Positions 34,760 through 43,450 are shown, counted from the stretch's first letter. The stretch: 64,000 nucleotides of DNA from JAAELZ01 sp965223465 (GCA_965223465.1 OZ245025.1:248001-312000); one strand, 5' to 3'. Program-made: numbers and translations. The notes: generated by a model not told the origin, from the sequence alone.

Positions 34760-35987
34760 TTCCAAGATCCACTCCCAGTGCTTTGGCGACGGTAAACACG
34801 TCTTTATCTCCTCGCCCGCACATATTCATGACAATGATTTGTTCTTTATTCATGGTTGGTGCAATCTTACAGACATGCGCGAGCGCATGACTGGGTTCTA
34901 AGGCAGGGATAATGCCTTCTGTTTTGCAACATAGCTGAAACGCCGCCAATGCCTCATCATCTGTGACGGCCACGTATTTAACTCGACCCGTATCATTTAA
35001 CCATGAATGCTCCGGGCCAATACCGGGATAATCCAAGCCAGCGGAAATGGAATGTGCGTCTTTGATTTGGCCGTCATCATTTTGCAGCAGATAAGTGCGA
35101 TTACCATGTAGCACGCCGGGTTCACCGCCGGTTAAAGATGCGGCGTGCTCGCCCGTTTCCAGGCCATGTCCCGCTGCTTCTACCCCGTGAATGTCTACTT
35201 GCTTATCATCCAGGAATGGGTGGAAGAGACCAATTGCATTTGAGCCGCCGCCAATACAAGCCACCAGAGTATCTGGCAAGCGCCCTTCGGCTTCGACTAT
35301 TTGCTGCTTGGTTTCTATACCAATCACCGTCTGAAAATCGCGCACCATTTCGGGATAAGGGTGGGGACCAGCGGCGGTGCCGATTATATAAAAAGTATCT
35401 TCAACATTGGCGACCCAATCGCGCAGCGCATCATTCATGGCGTCTTTAAGTGTTGCGGTACCGCTGGTTACTGACACAATCTCAGCACCAAGTAGCTTCA
35501 TACGAAACACGTTTGGCGCCTGACGCTCGATATCGGTCGCGCCCATGTACACTGCGCAAGGCAGGTTGAACAACGCGCAAACGGTAGCGGTTGCCACACC
35601 ATGTTGGCCTGCGCCAGTTTCGGCAATAATGCGTTTTTTACCCATACGCTTGGCGAGTAATATCTGGCCGAGGGTATTGTTGATTTTATGCGCGCCAGTA
35701 TGGTTAAGCTCATCACGTTTGAAATAAACCTTGGCGCCACCGAGCTCGTCGGTCAGTCTTTGCGCAAAATATAGCGGGCTGGGTCGTCCTACATAATGCT
35801 TTGCTAAGGACTCCAATTCGGCCCGAAATTCCGGGTCATCTTTAAACTGATAATAGGCCCGCTCGACTTCTAGAATGAGCGGCATTAAAGTTTCAGCGAC
35901 AAAGCGCCCCCCAAAAATGCCAAAGTGGCCGTCAGAATCCGGGCCGGATTGGTATGATTCTGGGGCTTGGTTTTGTTTTAAAGCCAT
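34752..35987 (-). CDS. trpB: Tryptophan synthase beta chain
   Basis: 411 residues. It joins indole and serine to make tryptophan, using pyridoxal phosphate bound to the Lys in HTGAHKINNTLGQ. The phosphate-binding glycine loop is CIGGGSNAIGLF and the indole-tunnel region is AETGAGQHGVATATV. The first 20 residues are variable. The usual neighbour trpF is not upstream; xthA is instead, and it is separate. The next genes on the strand are trpA, the protease and rimK. Confidence 0.97.
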   Translation of the reverse strand: MALKQNQAPESYQSGPDSDGHFGIFGGRFVAETLMPLILEVERAYYQFKDDPEFRAELESLAKHYVGRPSPLYFAQRLTDELGGAKVYFKRDELNHTGAHKINNTLGQILLAKRMGKKRIIAETGAGQHGVATATVCALFNLPCAVYMGATDIERQAPNVFRMKLLGAEIVSVTSGTATLKDAMNDALRDWVANVEDTFYIIGTAAGPHPYPEMVRDFQTVIGIETKQQIVEAEGRLPDTLVACIGGGSNAIGLFHPFLDDKQVDIHGVEAAGHGLETGEHAASLTGGEPGVLHGNRTYLLQNDDGQIKDAHSISAGLDYPGIGPEHSWLNDTGRVKYVAVTDDEALAAFQLCCKTEGIIPALEPSHALAHVCKIAPTMNKEQIIVMNMCGRGDKDVFTVAKALGVDLGNE

Positions 35988-36026
35988 ATATTGAGCGCGA
36001 GTGCCGACAAGATTAATGAGCGGGCG

Positions 36027-36056
36027 AGTATAGCTTAAAGCCCTGCGAATAGTGAA
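36027..36056 (-). promoter_or_regulatory. Probable trpBA promoter
   Basis: On the minus strand TTCACT (36051-36056, four of six) and TATACT (36027-36032, five of six) are 18 bases apart, giving a leader of about 34 bases before trpB. I saw no leader peptide with Trp codons and no TrpR-type operator. Confidence 0.5.
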
Positions 36057-36128
36057 TCCAGAGGATTAAATCTGTGGCCAAATAGTCTGCTTAAATATGG
36101 TTAAAAGAATCTTATACATTTCGCAGCG

Positions 36129-36902
36129 CTATAAAGAATAGTCGTAATCAATGATCAGTGGGGCGTGATCCGAAAACCGTTCGTCTTTGTAGATCTCGGT
36201 AGACTGAACGGTTCCTTTTAGTGTTGGTGATAAAACATGATAGTCAATCCGCCATCCCGTATTATTGGCCCAGGCCTGGCCACGATTGGACCACCAGGTA
36301 TAGCTATGTTCGGGTTGCTCAATTTCGCGGAAGGCATCAATAAATTGCTTCTCACCAAAGACCAGATCGAACCAGGCGCGCTCTTCGGGTAAAAAGCCGG
36401 AGTTTTTCTGATTACCACGCCAGTTTTTAATATCTGCTTTGGTGTGCGCAATATTCCAGTCGCCAGCAATCACCAAGTCGCGCCCAGCATCGCGCATGGC
36501 TTCCATTTGCTCAAGAAACCAGTCCATGCATTCATACTTAATCAGTTGTCGTTCGTCCTTGGCTGACCCCGAAGGCATGTACAGTGATATAACGCTGAGA
36601 TTGCCAACTTGAACTTCAAGATAACGGCCTTCGTCGTCAAATATGGGATATCCCGTATCCGCAATCACCGCATCGGGTAGATGTTTTGAATAGATCGCTG
36701 TACCACTATAGCCTTTTTTTAGCGCATCATTGTAATAACAGTGATAGCCCTCGGGTTGAAAAACCGGGTCCGATAGTTGATCAATCTGCGCTTTGGTTTC
36801 TTGGATGCAAACAAAGTCAGCACGTTGCTTGGGTAGCCAGTCAAAAAAACCCTTTCGATTGGCAGCACGGATGCCATTTGTATTAACGGTGATGATTCTC
36901 AT
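36129..36902 (-). CDS. xthA: Exodeoxyribonuclease III
   Basis: 257 residues of the AP-endonuclease/EEP family. It cuts DNA at abasic sites and has 3' exonuclease and phosphatase activity in base excision repair. Motifs: RIITVNTNGIRAA with Asn, CIQETKA (metal-binding Glu), LYMPSGS, VIAGDWNIAHTKAD (Asp, Asn), YTWWSNRGQAWANNTGWRIDYHVLS, and the ending RFSDHAPLIIDY (catalytic Asp-His). Start is ATG with AGGA ten bases upstream. Confidence 0.95.
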   Translation of the reverse strand: MRIITVNTNGIRAANRKGFFDWLPKQRADFVCIQETKAQIDQLSDPVFQPEGYHCYYNDALKKGYSGTAIYSKHLPDAVIADTGYPIFDDEGRYLEVQVGNLSVISLYMPSGSAKDERQLIKYECMDWFLEQMEAMRDAGRDLVIAGDWNIAHTKADIKNWRGNQKNSGFLPEERAWFDLVFGEKQFIDAFREIEQPEHSYTWWSNRGQAWANNTGWRIDYHVLSPTLKGTVQSTEIYKDERFSDHAPLIIDYDYSL

Positions 36903-36925
36903 TGATAGACTGATCCTGTAAAGGG

Positions 36926-37429
36926 TTAAATAATTTTGGGTGTTGTTAAAGCCTGGGCTAATTCGTTAATTTGCGTCTCATTGTAAACCTTAATACCATG
37001 TTGTGAGAGTAGCGCTGCGGTGACTCCCATCCCGGTTTGCAGCGTACTGTTGAATTGTCCGTTATATATCTCATGGTTTCCGCAAGACGGGCTCTTGGCT
37101 TTCAGCAATGCCAGTTTTATGTTGTGTTGTCGCGCTAGTTTAAGTGCAACTTGAGCACCACGAATGAAAGCCGGGCTCACATCTCGGTGGCTTTTTGTAA
37201 TGACAGTGGCTTTACCTTGGATTACAGCGTATCCATCGCCTTGATAGATTTCTGCTGGCGCTCGAGGTACGTGCAAACCACCCTCTATCTCAGGACATAG
37301 TTTCACCAACCGGTTTTCAGCCTGCCAGAGCGTGAGTAAATTATGCCCGGTGGATGCTGGTTTACCATCGTAACGAACTGGATCACCGAGTAGGCAGGCA
37401 CTGACCAGAACTTTTTCCGTAACGTTCAA
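36926..37429 (-). CDS. DUF523 domain protein (YbbK-like)
   Basis: 167 residues. DUF523 signatures are VSACLLGDPVRYDGK, LCPEIEGGLHVPRAPAEI and KAKSPSCGNHEIYNG, with several conserved cysteines (in SACLLG, LCPEIEGG and PSCG) that suggest a metal or cluster site. Function is not established. The only start available is a TTG at 37429, because an in-frame stop lies five codons upstream. It begins 38 bases after the TRAP permease gene ends. Confidence 0.85.
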   Translation of the reverse strand: MNVTEKVLVSACLLGDPVRYDGKPASTGHNLLTLWQAENRLVKLCPEIEGGLHVPRAPAEIYQGDGYAVIQGKATVITKSHRDVSPAFIRGAQVALKLARQHNIKLALLKAKSPSCGNHEIYNGQFNSTLQTGMGVTAALLSQHGIKVYNETQINELAQALTTPKII

Positions 37430-37467
37430 TGAAGTAATACTTTAATGCTGATTCAACCATTACCACA

Positions 37468-40131
37468 TCAGAAATAGATGGATATATCTTCGTGACCAGA
37501 TTGGCATTGCGCGACATATTTGGCTTGTTCAACGGTAAGGCGGGTTTGGCCGCGTACACCAATCGTTTCACTAATGCCTTGTTTGAATTCGCTTAACTGA
37601 GGTAAGACGGAACTTTGCGCTTGCTCGCGCCAGACCAAATGCTCGGCATATGATTGTTTGGCTTGCTGGTAAGCTTCCAGTGCGAGTGCTTGTTGTTTTT
37701 CGGCATCTTTCTTCAAGGCTTTTTTCAATGCACGGCGGGATTTGGATAGCAAAGTTTTGACATTTGAAACCCCTGGTACATCCGACATGGTTTTTTCTAC
37801 TGCCTGAATTGATTGCATGGTTTTATTAATATCCCCAGATTCGAAACTGGCTTGCAATGCCTCAATGGGTTCGCGCAATGCGCTTGCTTTGCTCGTCGTT
37901 GCGAGGATAGATTCGATTTCTACCACACCAGCATAGGCCTTATCGACGTTTTGTTGGTAGGCACGACGCGCTTTGGTTAAGGCCTCGTTGCGCGCTTTAA
38001 ACTCCTTGGAGGTGGCCTCCCATTGTGCTGGAATACTATCCATCAAGGCGGTTTTTTCTTGGTTGAGCTGTTCAATATTTTGGCGATATTCATCAGTGGA
38101 GGATGGATTTTTAGAGGTCTTAATTTTGTCCTGTAAATTGAGCACCTTTGACTCGATGAATCTGATATTTTGTTCAATTTTGCGTACTTGTTGTTGCAAA
38201 GGCTTGTATTCAGGTAGATATTCACGGAACAGTGATTTAGCATCAACCAAATTGGCTAGTAAATCTGAACTCTTTGCAGCCCCATCAATACTATCTGTCA
38301 GTAGCTTGGAATGGGTCGCGTCTAGCTGACTAATATCTATATTGCGGGCCTGTTTAATTGTGGCCTGCAAGCTACCTGCTTGAATTGCATACTGTTCTTC
38401 AGCGTAATTTTCGAGACAGGCCTGTAAGGTCGGATTAACCGGTGGAGGCGAAGTTTCTGATGTTAAATGGGTGCGCAGCGGTAGGTAGTTGACCAGACTA
38501 GGGAAATAACCCGCGATTCCCAAACCGAGTAATTGCAGGCATATAAAGGCAACAGCGCCTTTGTAGATATCCAGGGTTTTGACGATTTTATCCGCTACTC
38601 CGCGAAGATAAAACAATGCGAAACCAAAGGGTGGCGTCAGGAACGAAGTCTGTATATTCAAACCCACCATTACACCAAACCATACCGCAGTGACATTTGC
38701 TTCGGGATTAGCCAGTAAAATAGGCGCAACAATCGGCACCACGACGACTGCGATCTCAATAAAATCAAGAAAGAAGCCAAGTAAGAATATGACCAGCATG
38801 ACCACCAGGAACTGGGTCCAGAATCCACCTGGCAGGCTGGTCAGATAATGTTTAACCAATTCTTCCCCACCAAAAGCTCGAAAGGCGGAAGTTAGCATGG
38901 CTGCACCAATTAATATGATAAATACCATTGAGGTGGTTTTTACCGTATCGATCATCACACCACGCAGCGTATTATTGGTTTTATAAGTGCGCCAGCCACT
39001 CCAGATGATCGCCAATAGCAAAAAGAAAACCGCAATTAGCGCCAGTATCACACCAAATTCATCGCGTGCGGTTAATGTACTTTTAATGTTTAAGTTGTAT
39101 TGTTTAGCAAGAAATAATATTGCTGTCGCAGATATTAAGGCGATGATGGCGGGTATGTACGCGCCACGCTTGCCTTCATGTAATCGATAACCTGCCATGA
39201 TCATGGCCCCTATGGCGCCGATGGAACCTGCCTGATTTACCGTCGCCACACCACTGATAATCGAGCCAAGGACCATGAAAATCAAAACAAGAGGGGGCAC
39301 CAGCGCGAGTAAAACCCCTTTGACGAACTTACTGTCACGTTTGCCTTCAAACGGAATAGGGGGAGCCAGCTCCGGCTTAATAAGGGCGGATATGAGAATA
39401 TATCCCATGTACAGCGCAACCAATATCAGCCCGGGGATAAATGCGCCCATAAACATATCCCCCGCGCTGGCTGAGACTACATCAAATTGCGATGGCATTG
39501 AATACTCGCCTGTGGCAGTGCGGTACAAATCTTTACGCATGGTATTGGCTTGATCTGCTGCGCTGGATAGCTGGTCTGCCAGGATGATCAAAACGATTGA
39601 TGGCGGTATGATTTGTCCTAGCGTTCCAGAGGCGCAAATCGTTCCGCAGGCTAGGGGCCTAGAATAGTTATTGCGTAACATTGCGGGTAGCGAAATCAAG
39701 CCCATCGCGATAACCGTCGCTCCGACAATGCCGGTGGTAGCAGCAAGCAAGGCACCGACAAAGACCACAGAAATACCCAGACCACCGGGTACAGGCCCAA
39801 ATAATTGCGCCATGGAAATCAACAGATCTTCGGCAATTTGGGAGCGTTGCAGCATGATCCCCATGAAAATAAACAAGGGAATGGCGATTAAAGTGTCGCG
39901 TTCTACGATCCAGTATAAGCTGCGAAAATTGGTGACCCCGGCGCTCAGCCATTGTTTTGGTCCACCGTGGGCGAAATAGGCGTTCATATCGCCTTCGATC
40001 ATATACCCTGCAGCACCTGCAATAAGCATGGCGCCAATTGCCGCGCCAGGCAGAGAAAAAGCGACTGGAAAGCCCGAAGTCAGCGCTGCGACCATTAATA
40101 AAAACAGCACACCTAGAAACAATAATTCCAT
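37468..40131 (-). CDS. dctM: TRAP transporter large permease with long coiled-coil tail
   Basis: 887 residues; DctM is usually about 430. Residues 1-547 form the membrane part: VAFSLPGAAIGAML, IPLFIFMGIMLQRSQIAEDLL, GGLGISVVFVGALLAATTGIVGATV, CASGTLGQIIPPSIVLIILAD and SFLTPPFGFALFYLRGVA are DctM signatures, with an extra region of hydrophobic helices at about 320-390 compared with short DctMs. Residues 548-887 have no membrane segment; they are rich in Gln, Glu, Lys and Ala with heptad-like stretches (QQQVRKIEQNIRFIESKVLNLQDKI, KSRRALKKALKKDAEKQQALALEAYQQA). The frame is continuous. The membrane part carries out Na+-driven uptake with DctQ and DctP; the tail's role is unknown. Confidence 0.9.
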   Translation of the reverse strand: MELLFLGVLFLLMVAALTSGFPVAFSLPGAAIGAMLIAGAAGYMIEGDMNAYFAHGGPKQWLSAGVTNFRSLYWIVERDTLIAIPLFIFMGIMLQRSQIAEDLLISMAQLFGPVPGGLGISVVFVGALLAATTGIVGATVIAMGLISLPAMLRNNYSRPLACGTICASGTLGQIIPPSIVLIILADQLSSAADQANTMRKDLYRTATGEYSMPSQFDVVSASAGDMFMGAFIPGLILVALYMGYILISALIKPELAPPIPFEGKRDSKFVKGVLLALVPPLVLIFMVLGSIISGVATVNQAGSIGAIGAMIMAGYRLHEGKRGAYIPAIIALISATAILFLAKQYNLNIKSTLTARDEFGVILALIAVFFLLLAIIWSGWRTYKTNNTLRGVMIDTVKTTSMVFIILIGAAMLTSAFRAFGGEELVKHYLTSLPGGFWTQFLVVMLVIFLLGFFLDFIEIAVVVVPIVAPILLANPEANVTAVWFGVMVGLNIQTSFLTPPFGFALFYLRGVADKIVKTLDIYKGAVAFICLQLLGLGIAGYFPSLVNYLPLRTHLTSETSPPPVNPTLQACLENYAEEQYAIQAGSLQATIKQARNIDISQLDATHSKLLTDSIDGAAKSSDLLANLVDAKSLFREYLPEYKPLQQQVRKIEQNIRFIESKVLNLQDKIKTSKNPSSTDEYRQNIEQLNQEKTALMDSIPAQWEATSKEFKARNEALTKARRAYQQNVDKAYAGVVEIESILATTSKASALREPIEALQASFESGDINKTMQSIQAVEKTMSDVPGVSNVKTLLSKSRRALKKALKKDAEKQQALALEAYQQAKQSYAEHLVWREQAQSSVLPQLSEFKQGISETIGVRGQTRLTVEQAKYVAQCQSGHEDISIYF

Positions 40132-40133
40132 GC

Positions 40134-41105
40134 TTAGTGCATCTCCGCAGTGGCTATTTTTGCGTTTTTATCGCCCAGCAATACCGCAACGCTATTTAGA
40201 AAATAGCTAATAAACTGGATCATCATTGAGATGGCGAAAATGGCGAGAAATCCTGCCATGAGGTATTTGACAAATAATCCGTAACCACTTTGCGAAATCT
40301 CGAAGGTGATAATTGGGCTGGCCAGGCTGCTTTGTTTACTTTCCAGACCCATGATTAAGATAGTGAGGCAAAATGGAATGCCCAGTAATAACGAGCCCAG
40401 CGCATTTACCCAAGCCTTACTGCGCTTGCGCATATTGGCGTACAGCACGTCAACGCGCACATGGCCTTCTTCGATTAGAGTATAGGCACTGGCGAATAGG
40501 AATAAGGCGGCATACCAAAAGCGTACCAAATCGCCCATATAGGCTTGTTCGTAGGAAAATACAAAGCGGGTAATGACGATCGAAAATTCTGCCAAAACTA
40601 CCAGCACCGTCAACCAAATAAAACTCAACCCTCGGGTCAATGCTGCAATAATAAGCGCGACAATCAACAAGGGATAATGAACATACAGGCCGCGTAATTT
40701 GGCCAGCCCGAGTTTGGTATCGGCTGACGGACCGATTACATTAACCAGTATGTTTTCTACTCTCAGCGCAGAAATAGCCGTATCCGCGATGCCAATCAAA
40801 AACACCGCCCAAAAAGCGAATCGAATCACGAATGCAGACCAGCTGCTATAGCGCTCGGCATCTATGAGTAAGGATTGGCTTTTTCGAGAAAACGAGTACA
40901 GCACCACGAGCACAAGAACGACGGCGTAGGCTATTAAGACGAGGGTCGATCGTGTATCAGATTTATCGTTTGGTGAACTTAATAATTGGGTGAGTGAAGT
41001 AGAAAAATCAGGCCAATCCTGCCAGAAGATAAAATACCGATGTATCAAGAAGAGCATCAGCACTGCCATCAGCACATTTGCGAGTGTGCGAGCGGCGACG
41101 ATCAT
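40134..41105 (-). CDS. dctQ: TRAP transporter small permease, N-terminally extended
   Basis: 323 residues; typical DctQ is about 160-230. The last 170 residues hold the DctQ core (VVLAEFSIVITRFVF, EEGHVRVDVLYANMRKRSKAWVNALGSLLL). The first 150 residues add about four hydrophobic segments not found in short members. It ends two bases before dctM. A strong terminator lies between it and dctP, so its expression should be lower than that of the binding protein. Confidence 0.88.
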   Translation of the reverse strand: MIVAARTLANVLMAVLMLFLIHRYFIFWQDWPDFSTSLTQLLSSPNDKSDTRSTLVLIAYAVVLVLVVLYSFSRKSQSLLIDAERYSSWSAFVIRFAFWAVFLIGIADTAISALRVENILVNVIGPSADTKLGLAKLRGLYVHYPLLIVALIIAALTRGLSFIWLTVLVVLAEFSIVITRFVFSYEQAYMGDLVRFWYAALFLFASAYTLIEEGHVRVDVLYANMRKRSKAWVNALGSLLLGIPFCLTILIMGLESKQSSLASPIITFEISQSGYGLFVKYLMAGFLAIFAISMMIQFISYFLNSVAVLLGDKNAKIATAEMH

Positions 41106-41125
41106 AAATTAGCTAATATTGGCTT

Positions 41126-41153
41126 TAAAAAAGCGGAGCCTGCTGGCTCCGCT
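41126..41153 (-). terminator. Rho-independent terminator between dctP and dctQ
   Basis: A perfect nine-base stem, AGCGGAGCC (41132-41140) with GGCTCCGCT (41145-41153), has a four-base loop. On the minus strand it is followed by TTTTTT. It lies after the dctP stop (41177) and before dctQ (41105), so most transcripts should end after dctP and a fraction read into dctQM. Confidence 0.88.
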
Positions 41154-41176
41154 GATTTGGTACCAAGAACTCGGAA

Positions 41177-42256
41177 TTAAAGTCCTAATACACGGTTACG
41201 CTGGGCGACATACGCCTGATCACTGAGCTTGGCCCAAGCGCCAATATCTGCACGCGCCTTAACGAAGCTTTCGTGAATTTCTTTTGCCAATGGACTATGT
41301 TCAACTACGCCGGCAAATACCTCTTCTGCAGCTTCGCCAAATGCATCGTAGATGTCATCATTAAACTCACGGACATTGACCCCGTGATCATTCACCAGCC
41401 GGGTAAGTGCTTCACCGTTTTTAGCGTTGTACTCAGCCATCATCATATCGTTTTCTGAGGCAGCTGCTGCTTGTACCATCTCTTTGTCACTATTGGATAG
41501 TCCATCCCAGAATTCTTTATTGATACCGACTGCCAAAGCGGCACCTGGTTCGTGCATGCCGGGGAAATAGTAATACTTGGCCGCTTCGTAAAACTTCATA
41601 ATTTCGTCATTCCACGGGCCAACCCATTCGGTTGCATCCAGTGCGCCGGAAACCAGGTTTTCATAAATCTGACCACCCGGTAGTGAAACTGGAGATGCGC
41701 CCAGCTTGGTCATGACGTCGCCGCCCAGGCCTGGAATCCGCATTTTAAGCCCTTTCAGGTCGTCTACGGTATTGATTTCCTTACGGAACCAACCGCCCAT
41801 TTGCACACCGGTATTACCACAGAGCACGCCTTTGAGGCCAAATTCTGCAGCGACTTTATCCCACAGTTCCTGACCGCCGCCAAATCGTATCCAGGCATTA
41901 ATTTCAGTATTGGTTAAGCCAAAGGGCACAGAGGTGAAGTAGGCGAAACCTGGATGCTTGCCTTTCCAGTAATATTCGGCAGCGTGATACATCTGAGCAT
42001 TGCCAGAAGCAACTTCATCAAACGAATCAAATGCTTTAACGCGTTCGCCAGCGGCAAAATAATTAACTTTAAAGCGCCCACCACTCATGTCTTCGAGGCG
42101 CTTTGCAAAGCGTTGCGCGCCTGTTCCCAAGCCGGGGAAATCTTTAGGCCAGGTGGCGACCATATTGATTTCGATTGTATCCTGTGCAATCGCTGGTGCA
42201 GCAAGTGTTGCTGCAGCACCCCCGACAGCACCTTTTAATAGATCACGTCTTTTCAT
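41177..42256 (-). CDS. dctP: TRAP transporter substrate-binding protein, TakP-like (2-oxoacid type)
   Basis: 359 residues with a twin-arginine signal (MKRRDLLKGAVGGAAATLAAPAIA), so exported folded by Tat to the periplasm. The body matches the TakP/FcbT1 group of DctP: WPKDFPGLGTGAQRFAKRLE, YYWKGKHPGFAYFTSVPFGLTNTEINAW, NTGVQMGGWFRKEINTVDDLKG and EWVGPWNDE. TakP of Rhodobacter binds pyruvate and other 2-oxoacids with Na+; the conserved Arg in GGWFRKE is the carboxylate ligand of TRAP binding proteins. A monocarboxylate or 2-oxoacid substrate is therefore inferred. Ribosome binding site AGAGGA precedes the ATG. Confidence 0.92.
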   Translation of the reverse strand: MKRRDLLKGAVGGAAATLAAPAIAQDTIEINMVATWPKDFPGLGTGAQRFAKRLEDMSGGRFKVNYFAAGERVKAFDSFDEVASGNAQMYHAAEYYWKGKHPGFAYFTSVPFGLTNTEINAWIRFGGGQELWDKVAAEFGLKGVLCGNTGVQMGGWFRKEINTVDDLKGLKMRIPGLGGDVMTKLGASPVSLPGGQIYENLVSGALDATEWVGPWNDEIMKFYEAAKYYYFPGMHEPGAALAVGINKEFWDGLSNSDKEMVQAAAASENDMMMAEYNAKNGEALTRLVNDHGVNVREFNDDIYDAFGEAAEEVFAGVVEHSPLAKEIHESFVKARADIGAWAKLSDQAYVAQRNRVLGL

Positions 42257-42324
42257 CGGTATCCTCTTTCGGTTTTGGTTTGGTAAATCAAGCGTTCGTC
42301 GCTTATCTTTTTTATGTGTTTAAG

Positions 42325-42344
42325 GTTGATGGTGTCACATCAAC
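42325..42344. promoter_or_regulatory. Candidate operator upstream of dctP
   Basis: GTTGATG (42325-42331) and CATCAAC (42338-42344) form a perfect seven-base inverted repeat with a six-base spacer. It lies just downstream of the predicted dctP promoter, a place where a repressor would block transcription. No regulator gene is next to the operon in this window. Confidence 0.45.
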
Positions 42345-42357
42345 TAACAACGCACGC

Positions 42358-42386
42358 AGTATTGCCTAATAGATTCAAAAAGTCAA
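42358..42386 (-). promoter_or_regulatory. Probable dctP promoter
   Basis: On the minus strand TTGACT (42381-42386, five of six) and AATACT (42358-42363, four of six) are 17 bases apart. Transcription would begin near 42351, giving a leader of about 95 bases that contains the inverted repeat at 42325-42344. Confidence 0.5.
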
Positions 42387-42433
42387 AAAGAGTTTGGCTA
42401 CAAACGCTTCTGCTGGTTTTATCAATAAAAGTG

Positions 42434-42622
42434 TTAAACCAGCTGGATCAGCAACCACACAAACGCAATGACAGCGATTAACGGAATAATTACGGATGGC
42501 CAGTCTTTGGGTGCGTTTTCGCTGGCACGCTGGGCATGTTTAATGCCCGGGAAAAACCACAAAATTAAGCCCGCCATAATAATGACCAATGCAATACTTT
42601 CCCAGGTAGCCAATCCATTCAT
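42434..42622 (-). CDS. Small two-helix membrane protein, unknown
   Basis: 62 residues, not recognised. Two hydrophobic helices (ESIALVIIMAGLILWFFPGI and SVIIPLIAVIAFVWLLIQLV) flank a short polar loop KHAQRASENAPKDW. It resembles small inner-membrane subunits in size and shape only. It lies between xni (51 bases downstream of the xni stop) and the TRAP promoter, on the same strand. The composition and start codon make a real gene likely, but nothing in the sequence gives a function. Confidence 0.6.
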   Translation of the reverse strand: MNGLATWESIALVIIMAGLILWFFPGIKHAQRASENAPKDWPSVIIPLIAVIAFVWLLIQLV

Positions 42623-42673
42623 AAGATCATATGTTTAAATGTTATGTTGATTGATTATATTCGTTTGGTGCGA

Positions 42674-43450
42674 TTATTGGGTATGACGAAGCCGCCAGGA
42701 TTTGACATTGGCATGGATTGGGCAGTCGAATCTTAATCGAAACAGCGCACGATACAAATAAAGCTCGGCTTGTTGGCCATCCAGCAGTTTGGCAGTTTTT
42801 GTGTCTGAAATATCCGTATCTACCAGTACATCAATAGATTCAAAACGAGTGAGCAGCCTGGCTGCGGTTTTAGCGCCGATGCCCGCGATACCGGGGATAT
42901 TCACTGAATTCGAGCCAACGAGTGCAAAATAATCCGCAATTTGCCCAGCTTGTACTCCATAGCGTTGCGCGATCAATTGGGCATCCAATGGTTTTTGATC
43001 AAATTGATCATAAACCCCCGTGTTTGCGTCTACCAACTGTGTGAGCAAATGGTCGGTCGATAAGATCAGGTTGTGACAATCATGGTTACGGGTTGTGTGT
43101 ACGATGGTCGCGATAATATCATCCGCTTCGTAGCCTGCCACATCCAGGAAGGCAATGCCGAGATCAATCAAAATCGCTTTGATTTCTGGGAATGCGGCGA
43201 GCATCGGCTCTGGCTGCGGTTTTCGATTGGCTTTATAAGGCGGGTATAAAGCATGCCGCCAGGTGGTAGTGTAATGTTCGAAAACACATACCGCATGGCT
43301 GGGTTTATGTTGTTCCAGATTGTTCTGAAACGCGCTCTTACTGGCGTTTAGAAAATGGGCAATATTGGGTGCGCCACTGCCATCTTCTGGTAAAGCGGAA
43401 TACATTCGACGCAACAGATTAAGCGCATCAATAATGAGGAGCTTAATCAT
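42674..43450 (-). CDS. xni: Flap-endonuclease-like protein Xni (ExoIX)
   Basis: 258 residues, matching the 5'-3' exonuclease domain of DNA polymerase I as a stand-alone protein. Metal-site segments: LLIIDALNLLRR, AGYEADDIIATI, LILSTDHLLTQL, and the helix-three-turn-helix NIPGIAGIGAKTAARLL. The usual VGDxSDNIPG is VGSNSVNIPG, so one aspartate set is replaced, as in ExoIX, which keeps fewer metal ligands than FEN. It cleaves branched or flap DNA in relatives; here that is inferred. Lies 11 bases after folE. Confidence 0.88.
   Translation of the reverse strand: MIKLLIIDALNLLRRMYSALPEDGSGAPNIAHFLNASKSAFQNNLEQHKPSHAVCVFEHYTTTWRHALYPPYKANRKPQPEPMLAAFPEIKAILIDLGIAFLDVAGYEADDIIATIVHTTRNHDCHNLILSTDHLLTQLVDANTGVYDQFDQKPLDAQLIAQRYGVQAGQIADYFALVGSNSVNIPGIAGIGAKTAARLLTRFESIDVLVDTDISDTKTAKLLDGQQAELYLYRALFRLRFDCPIHANVKSWRLRHTQ

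Noticed and set aside
35988..36128. trp attenuator or leader peptide before trpB
   Set aside because: I looked for Trp codons, paired terminator and antiterminator stems, and a TrpR operator and found none.
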